Positions 13,039 through 28,321 of a DNA stretch of 64,000 nt are shown in pieces. Both the position numbers and the translations under genes were made by a program. Position 1 is the first letter of the stretch. Each line of letters starts with the position of its first letter. The notes under the pieces were generated by a model, which ran no database searches, was not told where the DNA came from, and worked only from the letters and a program-made list of their open reading frames with translations. The stretch is from Dirofilaria immitis. Taxonomy: Eukaryota; Nematoda; Chromadorea; Rhabditida; Onchocercidae. The stretch covers positions 62,001 through 126,000 of the forward strand of contig JAKNDB010000066.1 in NCBI GenBank assembly GCA_024305405.1. The letters run 5' to 3'.

Positions 13039-16000
13039 CTAAAAAACATTCGTAAGTGGTGGAGGATCAGAATGCTTCGTCAAGCATGCTTTTGTTACAG
13101 TACCAGTGCAGTCATTAATGCAGCAACTTTCCGACCGCGTTTTCATGATCAGCTTACGTTTATTCATTGGTGGTCCTATAATTTTTCAAAATTCGATTAA
13201 TTTCAATGGGCTTAAAAAGTAATCAAATAGGGAAAAGTTCAGCTCTGCTATCTGCAAAGCAAGTCTTCATTAGCCAACGCAATGCTTGGCATTGAAGACG
13301 AATGATAAATGAAACATAATGTCATATACTTTGAATGCATACTTTCATGCACTCTTCAGCACTGATATATCCTTTCACACTTTCAAAAAGATCATGAGAT
13401 GTAAGTTTTAAAAATCACTAACCTATATAACTTAATAAAACAGGTAGAAATACAAGACCATGTGCTGCTCCAATAAGAACAATGCCAAGAAACATACGAA
13501 AGTAATATACTTTGAAAATTTGGGAATGTGCAAATGCAAGAACTAATATTCCACCGAATTTTGTGAGTGTTATGCCGGAAAGAACCTGGAAATGATGATC
13601 AATTTAGTTCTTATCCTGAAAATAATGTATGTCAAAAATTTCAAAATCAGTTCTAAATTTAAGCAAAGAACGAACCGATGATCCCATGTTTGCGAGAGAA
13701 TGCCGAGCACGCATCAAGCGATCCCGATGAATGCTAAGCGCAAAAGATCGGACAATATGCGAACAGAATTCCACCGATATTCCCACTGTCTGTGAATAGG
13801 ATATTTGGAAATTTTAGAAAGCTAAGAGAACTAGAAAATTTTTTCTGAAGAAACTAAAATTTTCAAAAATATATGGTAATCTGATGTAATGAAAAACTGC
13901 TAAAAATCTCACCATGACAAGGTTGACAACAGAAATAGCATTAAAATCAATACTCCACCAATACATAAGACCAATTAGGTTGAACAAAACACAGCTTATC
14001 GTAAGATCAATGATGAATGCTGACCATGGGTCGAGACCGAGAAATACTGCTGTGACCACAAATATGGCTAATAAAGAGAGTACCAACTGGACACACGCAT
14101 CCATTACTATGGTCATATACTGCTCATAAAGACGTAAAATACGCTGCAAATTAAAATTTAATGCGTAGAATGTAACAGATCATCAGGACTCATGAACTTC
14201 ATGGTAAGAAAAAGAAATTTATATTTAAATTGACTAATGTTATTGATAAAGGTAATTTGAAAAAAAAATTGCAGTCTCTGCTGATATCATTCAGCTTATG
14301 AATGACACAATTTAATTTTTCAACTTTTATAAGCAATACTTTCTCTTCTTTAATATTAAGACAACCAGGTAATATTTTATGAATCGAAATTATATGATTT
14401 CGATTCATAAAAAGTATCGGATATATACAGGAGACCTTTTATCAATCGAATTCGTACATGATATTTAAGCATATACAATTTTTAGCCGATAACTTATAGA
14501 TTGTAAAGCTACCTGTACGGAAAGACTTCTATAGGACACTGTCCATCTCTGTCTTTGTTCAACATAGCTGTGATATTAGCAGCAATACGACGAGCACTAG
14601 TCATGGCATTTATGAAGTCTGATGAAGTTTTCAAAACCGTATGATAAGTCATGAAATGCGTTGATAAGATCCGGCCGCGTCTAGATAACTTAATTGCTGA
14701 GCCATAGGCTGCATGGCCTCTGCAAACAAAAACACTTTCTTTTCAAAAAAAAATGAATTTAATCTTGAGAAGATTTATAGGAAACTTTTAGAAGCATATA
14801 AGAAGGCAACATCGCAAAAATATATCCGATTTGTTTCCCAAGAAAAGAAACCACATTTTGGGGATTTTTATTGCGGAAATAATTGATTTCTTTGGATGTT
14901 GATCACGATTTTTCATCATATATTTCTACATTGCTAAAAAAACAATTACCCTTTGGCACACTTGATACTTGGATTATTGGAAAAGAAGTGTGTGAGATGA
15001 TTGTAAAATAGATCTGAACGAGGCCTACCATCTAGAAATTCCACGTTACAAGGAATGCAACTTTCTGAATTCTCTGAAAATATAGCGACTTGAAAAAAAA
15101 TTCAGAATTTAATAAGAAATCGTTGCATATAAAAATCGTCTAACAATTGTAGTTCTTTTATCAGTCAGTCATAATTGTGGATGTGATGAATGATGAAATA
15201 TTACCTGTGGAAGAGCAAAAGTTCTATTCGGGAACACTCGACAACATGGCGGGTCACCGAATGGTTGTAACCAGTCGATGTAATCATCGAGCCAATTCAT
15301 TGCTGGATAAGCTATGTAGGATCTATAAGAGACATATATATTCAGCTAGCAATATCTAAATCGATTACGTCATCAAATTTTTGAAAAAAAGAAAAAGAAA
15401 ACTGCGAAATGTTGTCAGTATTTTCCGACTGATAAATATTGAATTCCTCACTCTATAAATATGCTGTAGCGAATTTCAACATCGCGAAACTTCAAATAAA
15501 TAATAAAATAAATTTCTCATTCAAGTTGCAAATAAATGTTAAAAATGTTATGAATTATCTAATTAAATTTGTATTTCTCAGATTCATTTTCTCACGTGTT
15601 CTTTCTGTTATGTAGTCAAATCAAATTTATTGTAATAAGCACATCTTTTCTTTCAAGGGACAGATTCGTACACTGATCTTCCTACCTTTTTTTTTTTTGT
15701 TATAATGCTTATTACTATAAGTGGATCTTGGCAGTTTCTTGTTTATCCAAAATAATATTGTTTGAATGTATAATGCAAAACCAAAACTCCCAATTCTTAA
15801 CACTTATATAAATCTTAGTAACAAAAATGTTGAGCTTCTTCTTTCTAGCGATGACTGACTACATAACTAAATTCTATTACCTTATCTGCTACTCTTTTAA
15901 TTAATTCTATACATCAAATTCGTGTTATATCAATAAAGATTAATCTTATTGCTATTTCATTAGGAAAACATAACACGCCAAATATTTGCTTCCACGATAT

Positions 16001-19000
16001 CAAACTCTAAAAAATTCTTAGTTGTTCTAACCTTCGACTAAATCTATCAAGACCAAAAACTTTCACTACATATGCTACTCCAATTTACTCATTGACCGAC
16101 TCCTTACTATTCCTAATATATTATTATCTGTTGTTGTGGGTTCAATAAAAAATAACTTGTGAGTTGTTATGGAACATAAACATTAGATATACTGAGGAGA
16201 AAATGAGATTCAGTAATTTTCAATATTATTGCATTTATTTTGAACCATTCCCATTAGCGGGAAATTATTTTAGAAGCTTTCAACAATAATTTAACTAGCA
16301 ATTGAAATATACGAATTTCCCACCTATTTGACCATCGCGCAGCGTGAGCAATTTGAGCTCCCAATGAATCGATGGCACAACCTGCACTCGAACAAATTTT
16401 ATTATGTTCATAGGGGTCACTGAACTCTATTTCACCTTTGATAACAAAATACACTGGCGGGCCAACTGAGAGGAATCGATCCATCGATTTGAAATAAGAA
16501 AAACATATGAATCCTGTAAAAAACAGTCGCAATGAATTGGAAATAAGTAAAATATATAATCTGTAGAATATTGCAATCAATACTGCATTGCCGGTACTTC
16601 CTCGCACAATACTTGTGAGCTTATTCGTCGATTTCATAATAATTTCATCTACTCGTACTTCATAGTTATTGTTACCTGAAGTATTGCCTAGGGGAAAGCG
16701 ATGAAGGTTTTCTTCTCATAAGACAAAACGAGGAAGTGGGATACGAGTGGAATGTTGGGAAATGAAGGAAGAGAGGACTATTAGCAGTATATATTTGTTT
16801 TTCACAACCTATCAGATATATCCGGAATAATGATCGAAACTTCAATCGAATTATAAGAACTAACTAGAATTAAGGATGAATGAACGAAAACTTTTTCATT
16901 GATGAGAAATATCTTTTTTTTCTTTTTGTAAATATAAGTCTTTTCAATTAATGATACGGAAAAAAATTATTTCTTGACTTCCAAAATCTTCACGAATTGA
17001 GAATTAAAGAAGTCTGAAGAAGAGTTCATCGAACTGAATCAGAACTTATCGTTAGTTCGATGATTTTCGACAGTAACTTTCATATCAATAAATCAGTTGG
17101 AAGGGAAGAAAGAAAGGAAATCTTTTTCTTTGATAAAAAAGAAAGAAAGAAATATTTTGCTAACTTAATACAAATCGCTTTCTGATATATTAGATATATC
17201 AGGCCTCGACTTCAGAACTTCATTATCATAAGTTTATAAAAAGAACTGAAGAATTTTGAACATTAACTGAAGAATTTTGAAGCAATGTTTCCTACTTATT
17301 CCCTACAAATAAAGAAATGAATTAGTACCTCGGGAACTGCCATCTTCTGATCAAAACCAAGCGGGATGTTGCCCATAACTGCGAATGAGCTAGTGAGCCA
17401 ACCGGCGAATAAAAATATCTAAAATCAATATATTTTTTACATTTTCTATTGTTTCCAAAAATCTCGCTACAAGTGAGACAGATAAGCATCTTGATACCCA
17501 ATGATATTTTGAGTTTATTTTAAAACGCATACAAAAATATGACGTTTTCAAATTTTTATTTCTATTTCTGAAAAACTTTAGTATCGAATTATTCTCACCA
17601 CAATGATTCGAACGTATTTCGACAACAGAAACGGTGCGTAGTAGTTGCTGAACATATACAACATGTAGCCATCATTGTTAACGCTTTCTACGGTTGTTAT
17701 CCGAAGACAGCAACACACTTCTGGCCTGCCATTCTAAACACCCATAAGGCTCACGTTAAGAGCGTACTAGAAATGATAATAAAAAGTGTTGAATTACGGC
17801 TATTCGAAAAAATAAGAGCAAATAATAGCTAGCAACAATAGAAAATACATTTCGATCCGGCAAATTATCAAACTAAAATATTGTCAACGGGTTTAGTAAA
17901 ATAAGCAAGAACTGGCAGTTTTGTGATAGAAGTAAGACATTTTTATGATAAATGGAATAAAATACCTCTTCACGTCGTACATCAAGAATAAATACAGCAA
18001 GAAAACAGGTTATTTGCAGGAAAAAGTTGAAAAATATCGCTAAAGCTGCATATAGCGAAAACACCTAAACAAAAAATATACATAGCGATAAACAAATTTC
18101 GAAATAAATTAGTATAATTTTTGATGGGCGAAAAAGTAGCCCATAGCAAACTATATACTTTCTGGCAAGCTCAACAGTTAGAAGTGATTATCATTGTTGA
18201 GGTGATTATCATCCCATATCTTAGGAGGTAAATCTTAAAAATATATGAAAAACGACTCATTAAATAATGATCAACATCGATAAAATTTCAAGAAGGTTAA
18301 TAGCAAAAGTGATTTTTGATTATCAAACTGTTTCTTGAGAATCATGAAATTCATCGGAAAATCACCTTAACAGCAGGCATCGAAGATAACGCTCCAACAA
18401 AAAGCACAAGCATTCAGATAGCGATGAAAGAAGCATGGATGGTATCACTTCGCCACTTATACGCGAAATTCGCAAATGTAATGGCTCCGATAAAGGTTCT
18501 TCGGCTCGCTGAAGTATCTTATTATACTTTCCAGAAAAACACGAAAATTGAATTTTCATTCGAAAGGATAAAAATTAAAAAATGTTTGAATTAAAAATAT
18601 AATCGATTCATCCATGAAGTATCATCGGAAAGGCTATAATTAATAAAAGTGTTTATAAGTTCATATTCTTATATATTATATGAGGCAAGAAGATGAAGTT
18701 ATCTTTTCTCATTTCCACTTTCCAAATCGTTTTATATTTTTCTCCTCTTTTATTATTACCAAAATAGTTGTAAAAATGTTACAGTTCATATCCTTCCACT
18801 CATTTGTCCTGAGACATCGATAAAAAGATATAGGAGATATCAAAAGACGACGGATACTTTAAATTTCTGGATTATTTGTGATTCTTTGGGATGTGTTACT
18901 GTTATTATGAATTAAAATTCGGGCAAATATCGTTGTTTAAGCAAATGATCGAACTTTTCATTAAAAATAAAGTTTCGAGCTTAAAGTGAAATGGACCAAA

Positions 19001-22000
19001 AAGAGAATGATTTCATTCTACTAAATGATTCTGCCCCATTTATTTAACATATAACGTCGAGATCAATGAAATGCTTGATAAGCAGTGATAAAAGGCCAAT
19101 TCAGGACTATTTTCATAGTTCCACTTTATCAGCAGTCACGTGGAATGCATCATAAGAAACGACAGGATGATATTCTCAAGAAGATTTAAAAGACTACAAA
19201 ATTTGAGGGTATTTAGTTGGTAAACTATAAATGCGTCGAATTAGAAGAAAACAAAACAGAATTAGAAAATGTTATATTCATTAATAAAAACTATAAATGA
19301 GAATGATACCTGATAAGCTTGCACAAAAATGAAAATATTGTCGACGCCCACAGCGAGTACTAGAAAGGGTTGTACTTCTAGGACGATTGTTGTTGCGGGG
19401 ATGCCATAAAATGCATACAGGCCTATGGATGATGTAACTGATAAGGCAACAATTAGAACACCCGCAAGACCGACCATTATCTTCGAATGGACAAGCAATG
19501 TGGCCAAATTGTTTCCAGTCACCTGTTAGAAAGGATATAACATACATAACTTTGTTGAGTAAAAGTACCGTTGAAAGAGTAGCACACAAATGATGTCATG
19601 CACTGTTAGCATAACTAGTTAACACTTAATCAATGTTCTAATTGGCTGGAATAAATAATTCTTCGGTATGTAGCTAGAATTGACGAACTTTTGCACTAAC
19701 CTGATATTGTCCAAGTGCGAATGCAACATAGGCGAACATGAAGATGTAGCTAATAAGTATTGTGAAGACATCTGATTGACTCTCTCTATCTATTTCATCC
19801 TGTGTGATAAAACTTTTATTCCTTACAATTCTTGGATTGATTTTATGAACTAATAGTTTAAATGAATGGAGACAGATAAACAAAATCAGTATCGTTTTAT
19901 TAATGGAGAAAGCACTAATAAGGCTAACCTGGATAGAACGTTCTGGCCATGAATGATATCGAGTAGTTAGGATGCGAAATATTCCGAAGATAGAGGATAA
20001 ACCTTGAAAAACAAAGTAGTAATAGAAATTTAGATTGCTTATTTGAATAGCTTTGTATAAATCTGATTGTAGAATTAAATAAACTGAACTGTAAATTCTG
20101 TTCTACTGTGTTTTAGAAGTAGAAAAATAATTTTAATTTGATAAAAAATGAAGAACCAACACTTTTTCCCAAGCAGCAGCGTACTTATTATCCATAGCAG
20201 TGATATGATTGTTGAGTAGAATAGTGATAACAACACCTCTTGCACTGTCCCATTGACTACTACTGTTGAATTCACCCAGTACTACATACGGTTGTATGGG
20301 TATACCACATGCAGATAAGCAAGGAATGCCAAGCCGAGTGACTGGCTGATATGGATTTCTAAATTAACACTCTTACTATTAAAGATAATTTATTACTAAT
20401 TTGTATCAATCAATTCCAAAATTATGCTATATCTCAGTTTGTTAAAAATGAATTTCAGTAGGGAAATATGAAGTAGTCACCTACTGGGTGCATGTTATGA
20501 TATGATCAAGATAATCGAACTGCGAGCCACTCCATTCATCAATGCTTGTCTGATTCAGAAGTGTCATATTGTTCTGAAAATACTGCTAGTTGTTAATTGA
20601 TTTTAACAGAATGATATATAAGCTATCTCGAAGTATTGAATTTCATATATATATTTGATACACACCACTTCTCCAGCAACTTTTCATTTGCACCATTGCT
20701 CAAGTAGAGATAATGAAGTTCTACTAAGTTTCATCCGCAAGTAAGCAATTTTGATCAAATTTTTTCAATTCGATTATATCTACAAAATTTTTTTCAAGAA
20801 CCAGTCAAATTTCTCACATATTAGTTCGGTATAAATTTTTAAATTTAGAAGGTTTAAAAGAAGAAATTTTTGATAAACCCTAAATAAATGATAGATAATG
20901 ATCTGAAATAAGAATAAATTGTTTTGGTATCTTAATTTATTTTACTGAAAAATTTTGGATCAAATATTTTAAAGTAGCTGGAATACTTAACTTATAGTAT
21001 CGTTAAGCTGTAACTTCAAATTTGGCAAAGTTATCAAAATCTAAATCTAAAACTATTATACACTTATACAGAGAAATTGATTTCTTAATAATAATAATAA
21101 CAAATACGTGCATAATGAAAAAAATTCCATTAAACTCAATAAAATTTTGAGAAACTCATTAGCAAAATTAATTCATCAGAAGGAAAAGAAGGAAAGCAAC
21201 CTGGAAATAATTCAATAAGGTCATGATTGCACAGTTTTGATTATCAGGTGCTAACGGTTTGTAACACACATCTGTGAGTGCTATTCGAGTACCATCATCT
21301 GCTACCGCTATCAAATTTGTCACTGCTTCCTGCAGTTCTGCTACCTATAATCATCAAATTATCATACGCATACTACTCATCCACGTCATTTAATTGAGCT
21401 GTAACGATATTTTGAGCAAGAAAGTCACAATCTTGTAAATGCTGCGAAGAAAAGAATGGTAAAGAACTTCTTGAAGGAATGATTTTCGTAGTGCTGGACC
21501 ATAGAAGCCAGGTTCAAATACATCCGACTGGTTTTCGTGTGGCCAGAATGATTGATCTCGTGGATATATGATCAACTGTTCCGTACGATAAAATGGTCTA
21601 TAATTCTTTTTTTTTTTCTTGAAATAGTAAATAACTTTTTAAAACGAATACTTTTTTTTGGAAGCAAGAAAAAAGAAATCTTGGGTTCGAAAATAGAATT
21701 TTTGTTTGTAATTGTAGGAAAATGAAAACAGGAAACAGCCGAATGAAGTAATTTGTTCAATATGAAAATCTTTTTGAAAGTTCAAAATTGCAAGATAAAC
21801 ACACCCAAATTCCTTATCGAAAAGTATTTCTCGCCACGTGCTCTACTTGTCCAAGATGACCAGAGTTCTACCGGATCAGTGGTAAAACGAACGAAAAGTA
21901 TACCGCTTGAGCAAAATAATGCAATAATAGTGCCAAATATAAATACCGATAATGGGTGTTTGACACATAACTAAAAAAGCGACATGAATAATTCAAACTT

Positions 22001-25000
22001 TTTAATATTCAAATCATTTTCATTAACATAATAAAGTTGCTCTCATAGATCCATTGTGAAAATAAAAGCTTTAAATAATGGAGGAAAGGAACGATGAATA
22101 TCAATAATTTCGTAATCCACTACTGTATCAATTTTTCAATTACAGTGTTGGTAAAATTCGCCATTAATACCTGTCCATAATGAGCGCAAATCAATTCAAG
22201 CTGCGATTCAATCCATGATCCTAATGTATCAATTGCACCTAGGTCACTATCATCTAAGGTTCCACTTGTTGGTTTAAAATCACTCAAATCGCCATCCTGA
22301 TTTCTTTTTAAACTATAGTGCATTATCGCAAAAAGAGCACTCCAAAACATAGTCCACCAAATCCAAAAAGTGATAAAATTGGCATACAGTCAAAAGTTGC
22401 GATTTTACATTTTTCCTGCAATTAAACAATAATATAATTTCGAGATAACAAAATTACTAATAAACATGCAATAATTGCTTCAATCTCCAGATTCCTATGC
22501 ATGCAACTTTCTTGAATGCATTTTTACCATACTTGGATTTGTAGACAGATTACGAATAAAACGAAATCTAAATAATATGAATGAAAATTACATCGTGAAG
22601 AAATTTTATAAATAAAAATTAATGATTATAGCTAAATACTAAACAATTTGTAAGAAATCATTCAGAACTTTCTCGACAATTTTTTCATTTCTTATGTTCT
22701 CCGCAACATCGCATTATCTCATGCTATGTAATCTGGAATGCTGGAAGTATTCAGCATAAGAAATTATTTTCTTATCACAGATAATTAAATTTGAAATTTC
22801 AAAATTTGCATGCATACTTCATGCATGCAATTTCAGGTGAAAAAGATCTAAACTAAAACGAGTGCATTTTACAATGAAAGAAATCAGTATCTTATTATTC
22901 CCTGTATTTCATATTTATAAGGCATCAAAGTCAATAGAGAATGTTTACATGAATTGGTATAATCCTTGATAGAAAGCAGAAATATGCAAAAAGGACTGAT
23001 CTTATTGCTGCATATCCATTGAAGGTCAAACTATCATAGTAGATAAGTAGAATGAACACGGCAACTCACTTACCTGTATGATAAATGGAAAGGGAGATTC
23101 GGCAACGCAAGACTGGGGACAATCTTGACAGGAACATGGAGAGCCATTAGGATAAGCTGCTTCCGAGCAAAGAAATACTCGAGTACTAGGCGGGTTAATA
23201 TCATGACGGATAGTAGCATTTGAAGCGCTTAACTGATCTTCTTGTATGGATTCTAAGGAAGAAGGAGTAGGAATGAAATTGATATGGAAAGGTATGCCGA
23301 TATCTTCATTGTAGCTACCCATGAATGTGAACCATCGAGACAAGTCACACTCACTGATGCTCATACCACACATGAAACTAAGCGCATAATCCGTTCCAAT
23401 TGCTCGAACCTAAAAAGCCTGAATATATTACTAACAACAAAAACAATGATTCTCGGGAATGCACTTTGACAAATGAATGCGGTCTCTTACTCAACGCTTT
23501 AATATAATCAATTTTTAATCCAAATAAACCTTAATTTATCACAATATATGAAGTGGCTGTGAAATAACATTTTCCATCTTCTCCTTTCAGTTACTGAGCA
23601 AATAATTTCATCGATATTCTCTGCTACTTTTTAATATTCGACATTTCAAATTAATGGCGAGAGTACCTTTTCGAGACAATCGCCGTCCTTACGATCAAAC
23701 GATCAGTACTTTTTACTTTCAGTGAGGTTGTGATAGCTTCATACAAAATTGACAAATTAGATATTATGAAAATTACTAACATCTTTGCATGATTGAAATA
23801 ACCCATCTGCGTAACTGTCTCGTACATAGTATGCAACTTCTGTGATATAATGCGTTTTGTTTTCTCTAAAATGCCAGAAAAAGTAACAAGCATTCAAGTG
23901 ATTCTATTACAAGTATCAACAATTAATGGAAAAAAAAGAAAGATAAATTGCTGTGGAATTTAGAGGGAGAAAACGAAACTGGTGCCGAAAGAGTTCGACT
24001 TCCTCGAAATCGACTTTTGTAGACAATTCCTTTCACGAGTCGCAAAACATAATTTTCGGAAGTGCTGATATTATCAAAAAAAATTGGACAAATTCACTTG
24101 CAAGTCAAATTTACTGACCAGACGAAGAAAAATTCTATTATAGTTCCCCGTAGCTTTCATAGATGCTTAAGGAAAGTGACAGAATGGAAATAAATAATGC
24201 TTCTAGACAAATTTCACGAACAAATAGATGACTTGAGATAGCTATTTTGACTGATTGATGATTGATATTTTTAAACTTATTTCATAATAAAAACATAAAG
24301 ATTTATGATATGCTTACACGAGATATAAATCATTAGCAGATGCAATGACCCGTACAAAGTTCGCCTGATTTGGTGAACACGTGAAATCACACCATAACTG
24401 TATGAAATTTGTCAAACAACTTGGACATCGTGACAGGAACTGTCGTGGCAGTGTCATTTGCGCATCCAACAATTCCACTTGCTTTTCATCACAGCAAAAT
24501 TCTTCATTGCCTCCGGAAAATAAATAACTTTACTTTATAAGTATTGTTATTGACTTAGTTATTAAAATGTATGTATCACTGAGCTCTTCGTATCACTGTT
24601 TTTATTCACTATTATCATCGTCATCCCTTTACGAGTAAATCAGAAACTTGGTTTGAGATTCACCTTTGCCGGATCATAAATCTGATGTTTCTAAACCCAT
24701 TTGCGACGACTAATATAATCATAAATGACTACGATTATGTTTTTGCAATCTTTCACTATCAATCTCGACGGGAGTGTATTCGAAATGTTTATTGCTTCGG
24801 CTATATTGTCATTTTCTTTTTCATTCTTCTCTCTCTCTTAGCACAGTAATTTGTTTAAATCCTTTATCTATTGTCTCTAAATAAACAGAGAATAGCTTTT
24901 AATAATAAATTCGTCTAAATAAGTTAGTGACAACAAATATCCCAAGAAACTTTCATAATCATTTTATTCTCTATGCTGTTTGATATCACCTTAGCTATGT

Positions 25001-27569
25001 AGGGACCAATACCATGCAGTACAACCAGAGTGATAATTGAACATTTTTAATCCGTTCTAATACTTTCTAGAAGATCAGATTTAAATGAAAATCAAATAAT
25101 TCCATTTCTCTTATCTCACTAATTTGCTTTTTGCTAGTTCGAGCCAATATTCGAGAAATAAGGTTTGGCACAGATACCTGGTCTTGTAGCCAACTCTTTT
25201 CTCGAAAACATTCAGATCGTATCCGACCCATTATACCTAATACATACGAAAAATATAGAAATAGCAGAAGAGCTAAAACAAATATGTGGATTAATTAATT
25301 TGCATGCATAACTATTAACTTTCATAGAAGAACTCTCCTCACAAAATTCTGAAGTGGTATAGGTTTAAATTTCCTTACCTTCTCTTCTTTTTTTGCCGTA
25401 ATTAACAGATTCCGAGAAAGAAGTAAGAAAAGAAGCTGGAAACATTTAACTTCATTTTTTCACTACTTGATGGGTTTGATGAGAAACCCAACAACATAAT
25501 CAAAATGTTGTGGAAAGACAGATTCAAGAAATATTATTGCTTGCTTTAGCATTCGTACATAAATTTGGAGCAGAGTAAAATAAGCCTACCCTAAATCTTC
25601 GAGTCTTATCTCATCGATATCGAATTTTGATCAGTTCTATTAAAGCTCAATCTTTATTACATCATTATCATGTGATTTTTACTTATTATATCGATGCCAT
25701 ATGACGAAAATGTATATGGAAATAAATGGATTCTAATATTAAATTAGTATTTATCGTATTGTCATTTATGAAAGTTGACCATCAGAATGATTTCAATGAA
25801 AATATAAAAGGCAGTTTTATTTTTAATGAAAATAACTATTTTTAAATAGTCGTGAAGTTTGATGAAAGTTTGACCATTTTTGATATTTCAATGAACTTCT
25901 CTTTCTATTTTATAATCCTTTCATTCTTTCACTTATAGAATCAATTAGAGAGTGCATAAATTTACAATCTAATTTAACTATTCGTTAGAGATTGGCGGGA
26001 GGACTATATTTTATATTAAAAAGAAGCATTTCAGGATGGAAAATGAATCGTAAATAAAACCATAGCATTTTCCAAAGTATATACCATTTGATACGATGAA
26101 TGCTTTGATAAAAATTTTTCATGAATAATTGAATGCGAAATTCAATTAGCAAAGACAGAAATGAAAGATATATGACTTTAAATCGGCCAATAGTATTATG
26201 GTAGGAAATATCAGATTCGTCAAACTAATAATGAGTAAAGAAGAAATATTGAGCAAAAACTTTAAGATTTTATATTCTTTCTCTCCCCTCCTCCTCATGC
26301 TCCATCCCTCCCTTCTTCTCCCTCAATTTTTTGAATGCTTACAATTTTCTAGAAATTTCATTGTTAAATATATCAACAAACTGAGTACGCAAATTTTGAT
26401 CTAAGCTTATCAATCGCCAAAAATAATACGGATATGATTACTAATTATGTATATATATATCTTTTTGGATTAGGACAACCGATCTTATTTTTCGAAATTG
26501 TTAAAATCAATATGCTTAGTTGCCAGAGTTCCTATTTAAGTGCTAAACTTAACTTTTATTATTTTCGATTAGATTCAAATTCTTAAAAGATTATTCTTCT
26601 TGCATTTGCTTGTTTTAGGAGAGAAATAATACTGTGATAGCTGTAAATTAAGAAGGCAAAATCATTTTTTCTAAAAAGTGAATTAAAAAAAAGCATATAA
26701 ACAGGACAAAATTAAATCAAAAATCTAATAAATTTGAACTTTTACTAATATTATAAGCAAATATGTACTTTTTCTTTCTCTTTCATTTCCTGTCTCGAAA
26801 ATTAGTCGCTATGATTAATGATTAGCTCAGCAAAAATACAGACGAGAAAGCCTATAACTCTAATTATCAAACGATATGACTTTTATACCGATGCAACGCT
26901 CCGCGACCTAAAGTGTCTACCCTATTAATTTTCATAGAAAAAGTGAAGTTTATAATAGGGAATAGTTACGGTGGCATATTTTCAGTTTTCTGCTTTCCAA
27001 TCTATTATTAAATTATTCAGTTATTCATTTACACTTCATTCCATTACAATTTCTTCTTTCATTCTACGATATCTTTTTTGCTTTTTTATTCAATCTTCAG
27101 ATTCTTAATACTATTATATTTTTCATTTCTGTTTTCCAATCTATTATTAAATTACTCAGTTATTCGTCCATATATATGAATAAATAAACAAGTTGAAATG
27201 CATCTGTAATTCAATTCGTTTAATTTAATCCCATATAGTTCTAAATCATTTTATTATTTTTTACTGTTTAATAAAAGAAAAAGAAATATACAGCCAATGG
27301 TAGAAAATCAAACCTTGAAACAAGTGAGGACACAACGACGCCAACGTTTGCCGATCTTTTTCGGCTGATATCCGTAAAGGAGGTCCGTGATACGGACACA
27401 TTTGATGCATAGCTCCACGATGTCCACATACACCACGCATAGAGCATTCCCTAACCACTTTTGCAGTAGACGATAATGTATCGATACTGCTAGATTCCGC
27501 ACTATCGAATGAAACTTGAAAATAGGCCGCAAAAGCGAATCCAACTGCAACCAGCTGTCGCATATGCAT
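13039..27569 (-). CDS. NPC1: NPC1-type lysosomal/endosomal sterol transporter (C. elegans NCR-1/NCR-2 family)
   Basis: Multi-pass sterol exporter. Exons 5' to 3': 27569-27314, 24510-24318, 23865-23781, 23409-23074, 22415-22171, 21970-21805, 21597-21468, 21344-21201, 20573-20485, 20358-20161, 20002-19929, 19799-19701, 19522-19310, 18508-18366, 18064-17966, 17733-17599, 17418-17329, 16513-16324, 15322-15205, 15071-14950, 14719-14513, 14143-13913, 13789-13676, 13585-13423, 13175-13039; about 1325 residues (human 1278). Domains in order: hydrophobic signal peptide; Cys-rich sterol-binding N-terminal domain ([15 protein letters not shown]); first membrane helix; RTEQLI luminal loop; sterol-sensing domain ([19 protein letters not shown], including the conserved Pro); Cys-rich loop ([25 protein letters not shown]); C-terminal helices ([28 protein letters not shown]). 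The C-terminus ends LTNVF, without the human LLNF dileucine. Exon phases agree throughout except at six single-base indels (about 22391, 21820, 19945, 18413, 16500, 14128). The start is an ATG before the signal peptide; a second ATG lies two codons on. Orthology to NCR-1 versus NCR-2 is not resolved. Confidence 0.95.
22806..22830. repeat. Perfect 10-bp inverted repeat in an NPC1 intron
   Basis: TTGCATGCAT, a 5-base spacer, then ATGCATGCAA. It lies in the intron between the 23409-23074 and 22415-22171 exons. The arms are themselves near-palindromic (TGCATGCA), so it could be a hairpin or a clustered binding site. Function unknown. Confidence 0.6.
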
Positions 27570-28282
27570 GTGAATTTTGGAGATTATGCAAATTTCTCTT
27601 CTGACAGCTTGAATTTAAGAAAGTTTCATAAATTTGTGGCGAAATTATAGAATCAAACAGGGTGACATAATTCACTGCTGCTACAATTATTATTAATAAT
27701 AGATAAGAGAATAACGAGATGCGAGGCGATATCGCGCAAATCTAAATGATATGTTATGGAGAGAAATAGAAGTGAATTCATTAAATGATCCAATGGTCCA
27801 AAAAGAGACAGCGCTGATAGCTTTCCTTATATCCCGAAATCGTATCTCAATTTTGTGGAATAAAAATCGCAGTAAAATAAGTAGTATTCGTGATGAAATG
27901 AGCGTTTGGTCTTTTTCATACGTAACGACTTATTCGAACACGTCCACTCCACGTTTCAATATTGAAATCTATAGCAGGAGATAAAAAAACTCTGCAAAAA
28001 GCTGGCGACATACTTTTATCGGAAGGTAAGGATAAAGATGAAATCAGCATTGATCAATTGTTTAAGGAACGATTGATCGGTTTGATGGGATTGCATAATT
28101 GATTGACTAAATGACTAAATAACTTATGAATTGAAATGATGAGACAAAAATCTATAAATTCTTTCATCTGTTCTAGATATATCTATAATATATATATCGT
28201 ATTTCAAATAACCATTAAGACACTGGCTTAAATTTGATCGCGAATATAATCAATCGTATGATGCTAAAAGTAGAAGACTTAC

Positions 28283-28321
28283 CATGGATAGATTGGAGAA
28301 TTGGAGCCCAGAAATCATTTG
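28283..28321 (-). CDS. Possible upstream first coding exon or 5' UTR exon of the NPC1 gene
   Basis: On the minus strand a strong acceptor (TTTTTTCTTAG) is followed by 39 bases containing an ATG and a 12-codon open frame (MISGLQFSNLSM), then a consensus donor (GTAAGTC). It lies 0.7 kb upstream of the NPC1 signal-peptide exon. It could be a spliced 5' UTR exon, an alternative start, or chance. No homology supports it; the call rests on the paired splice signals alone. Confidence 0.3.

Noticed and set aside
21468..21575. A frameshift in the NPC1 exon near 21440-21470
   Set aside because: The open frame runs past the real donor. Splicing at 21468 to the exon at 21344 is in phase and matches the family, so no lesion is needed.
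14125..22395. Programmed ribosomal frameshifting in NPC1
   Set aside because: Six shifts in one gene at unrelated sequences, with similar ones in two neighbouring genes, fit sequencing or assembly indels far better than a programmed signal.
13039..27569. Patched or patched-related gene instead of NPC1
   Set aside because: The Cys-rich N-terminal domain, [14 protein letters not shown] sterol-sensing segment and [10 protein letters not shown] helix match NPC1, not Patched.
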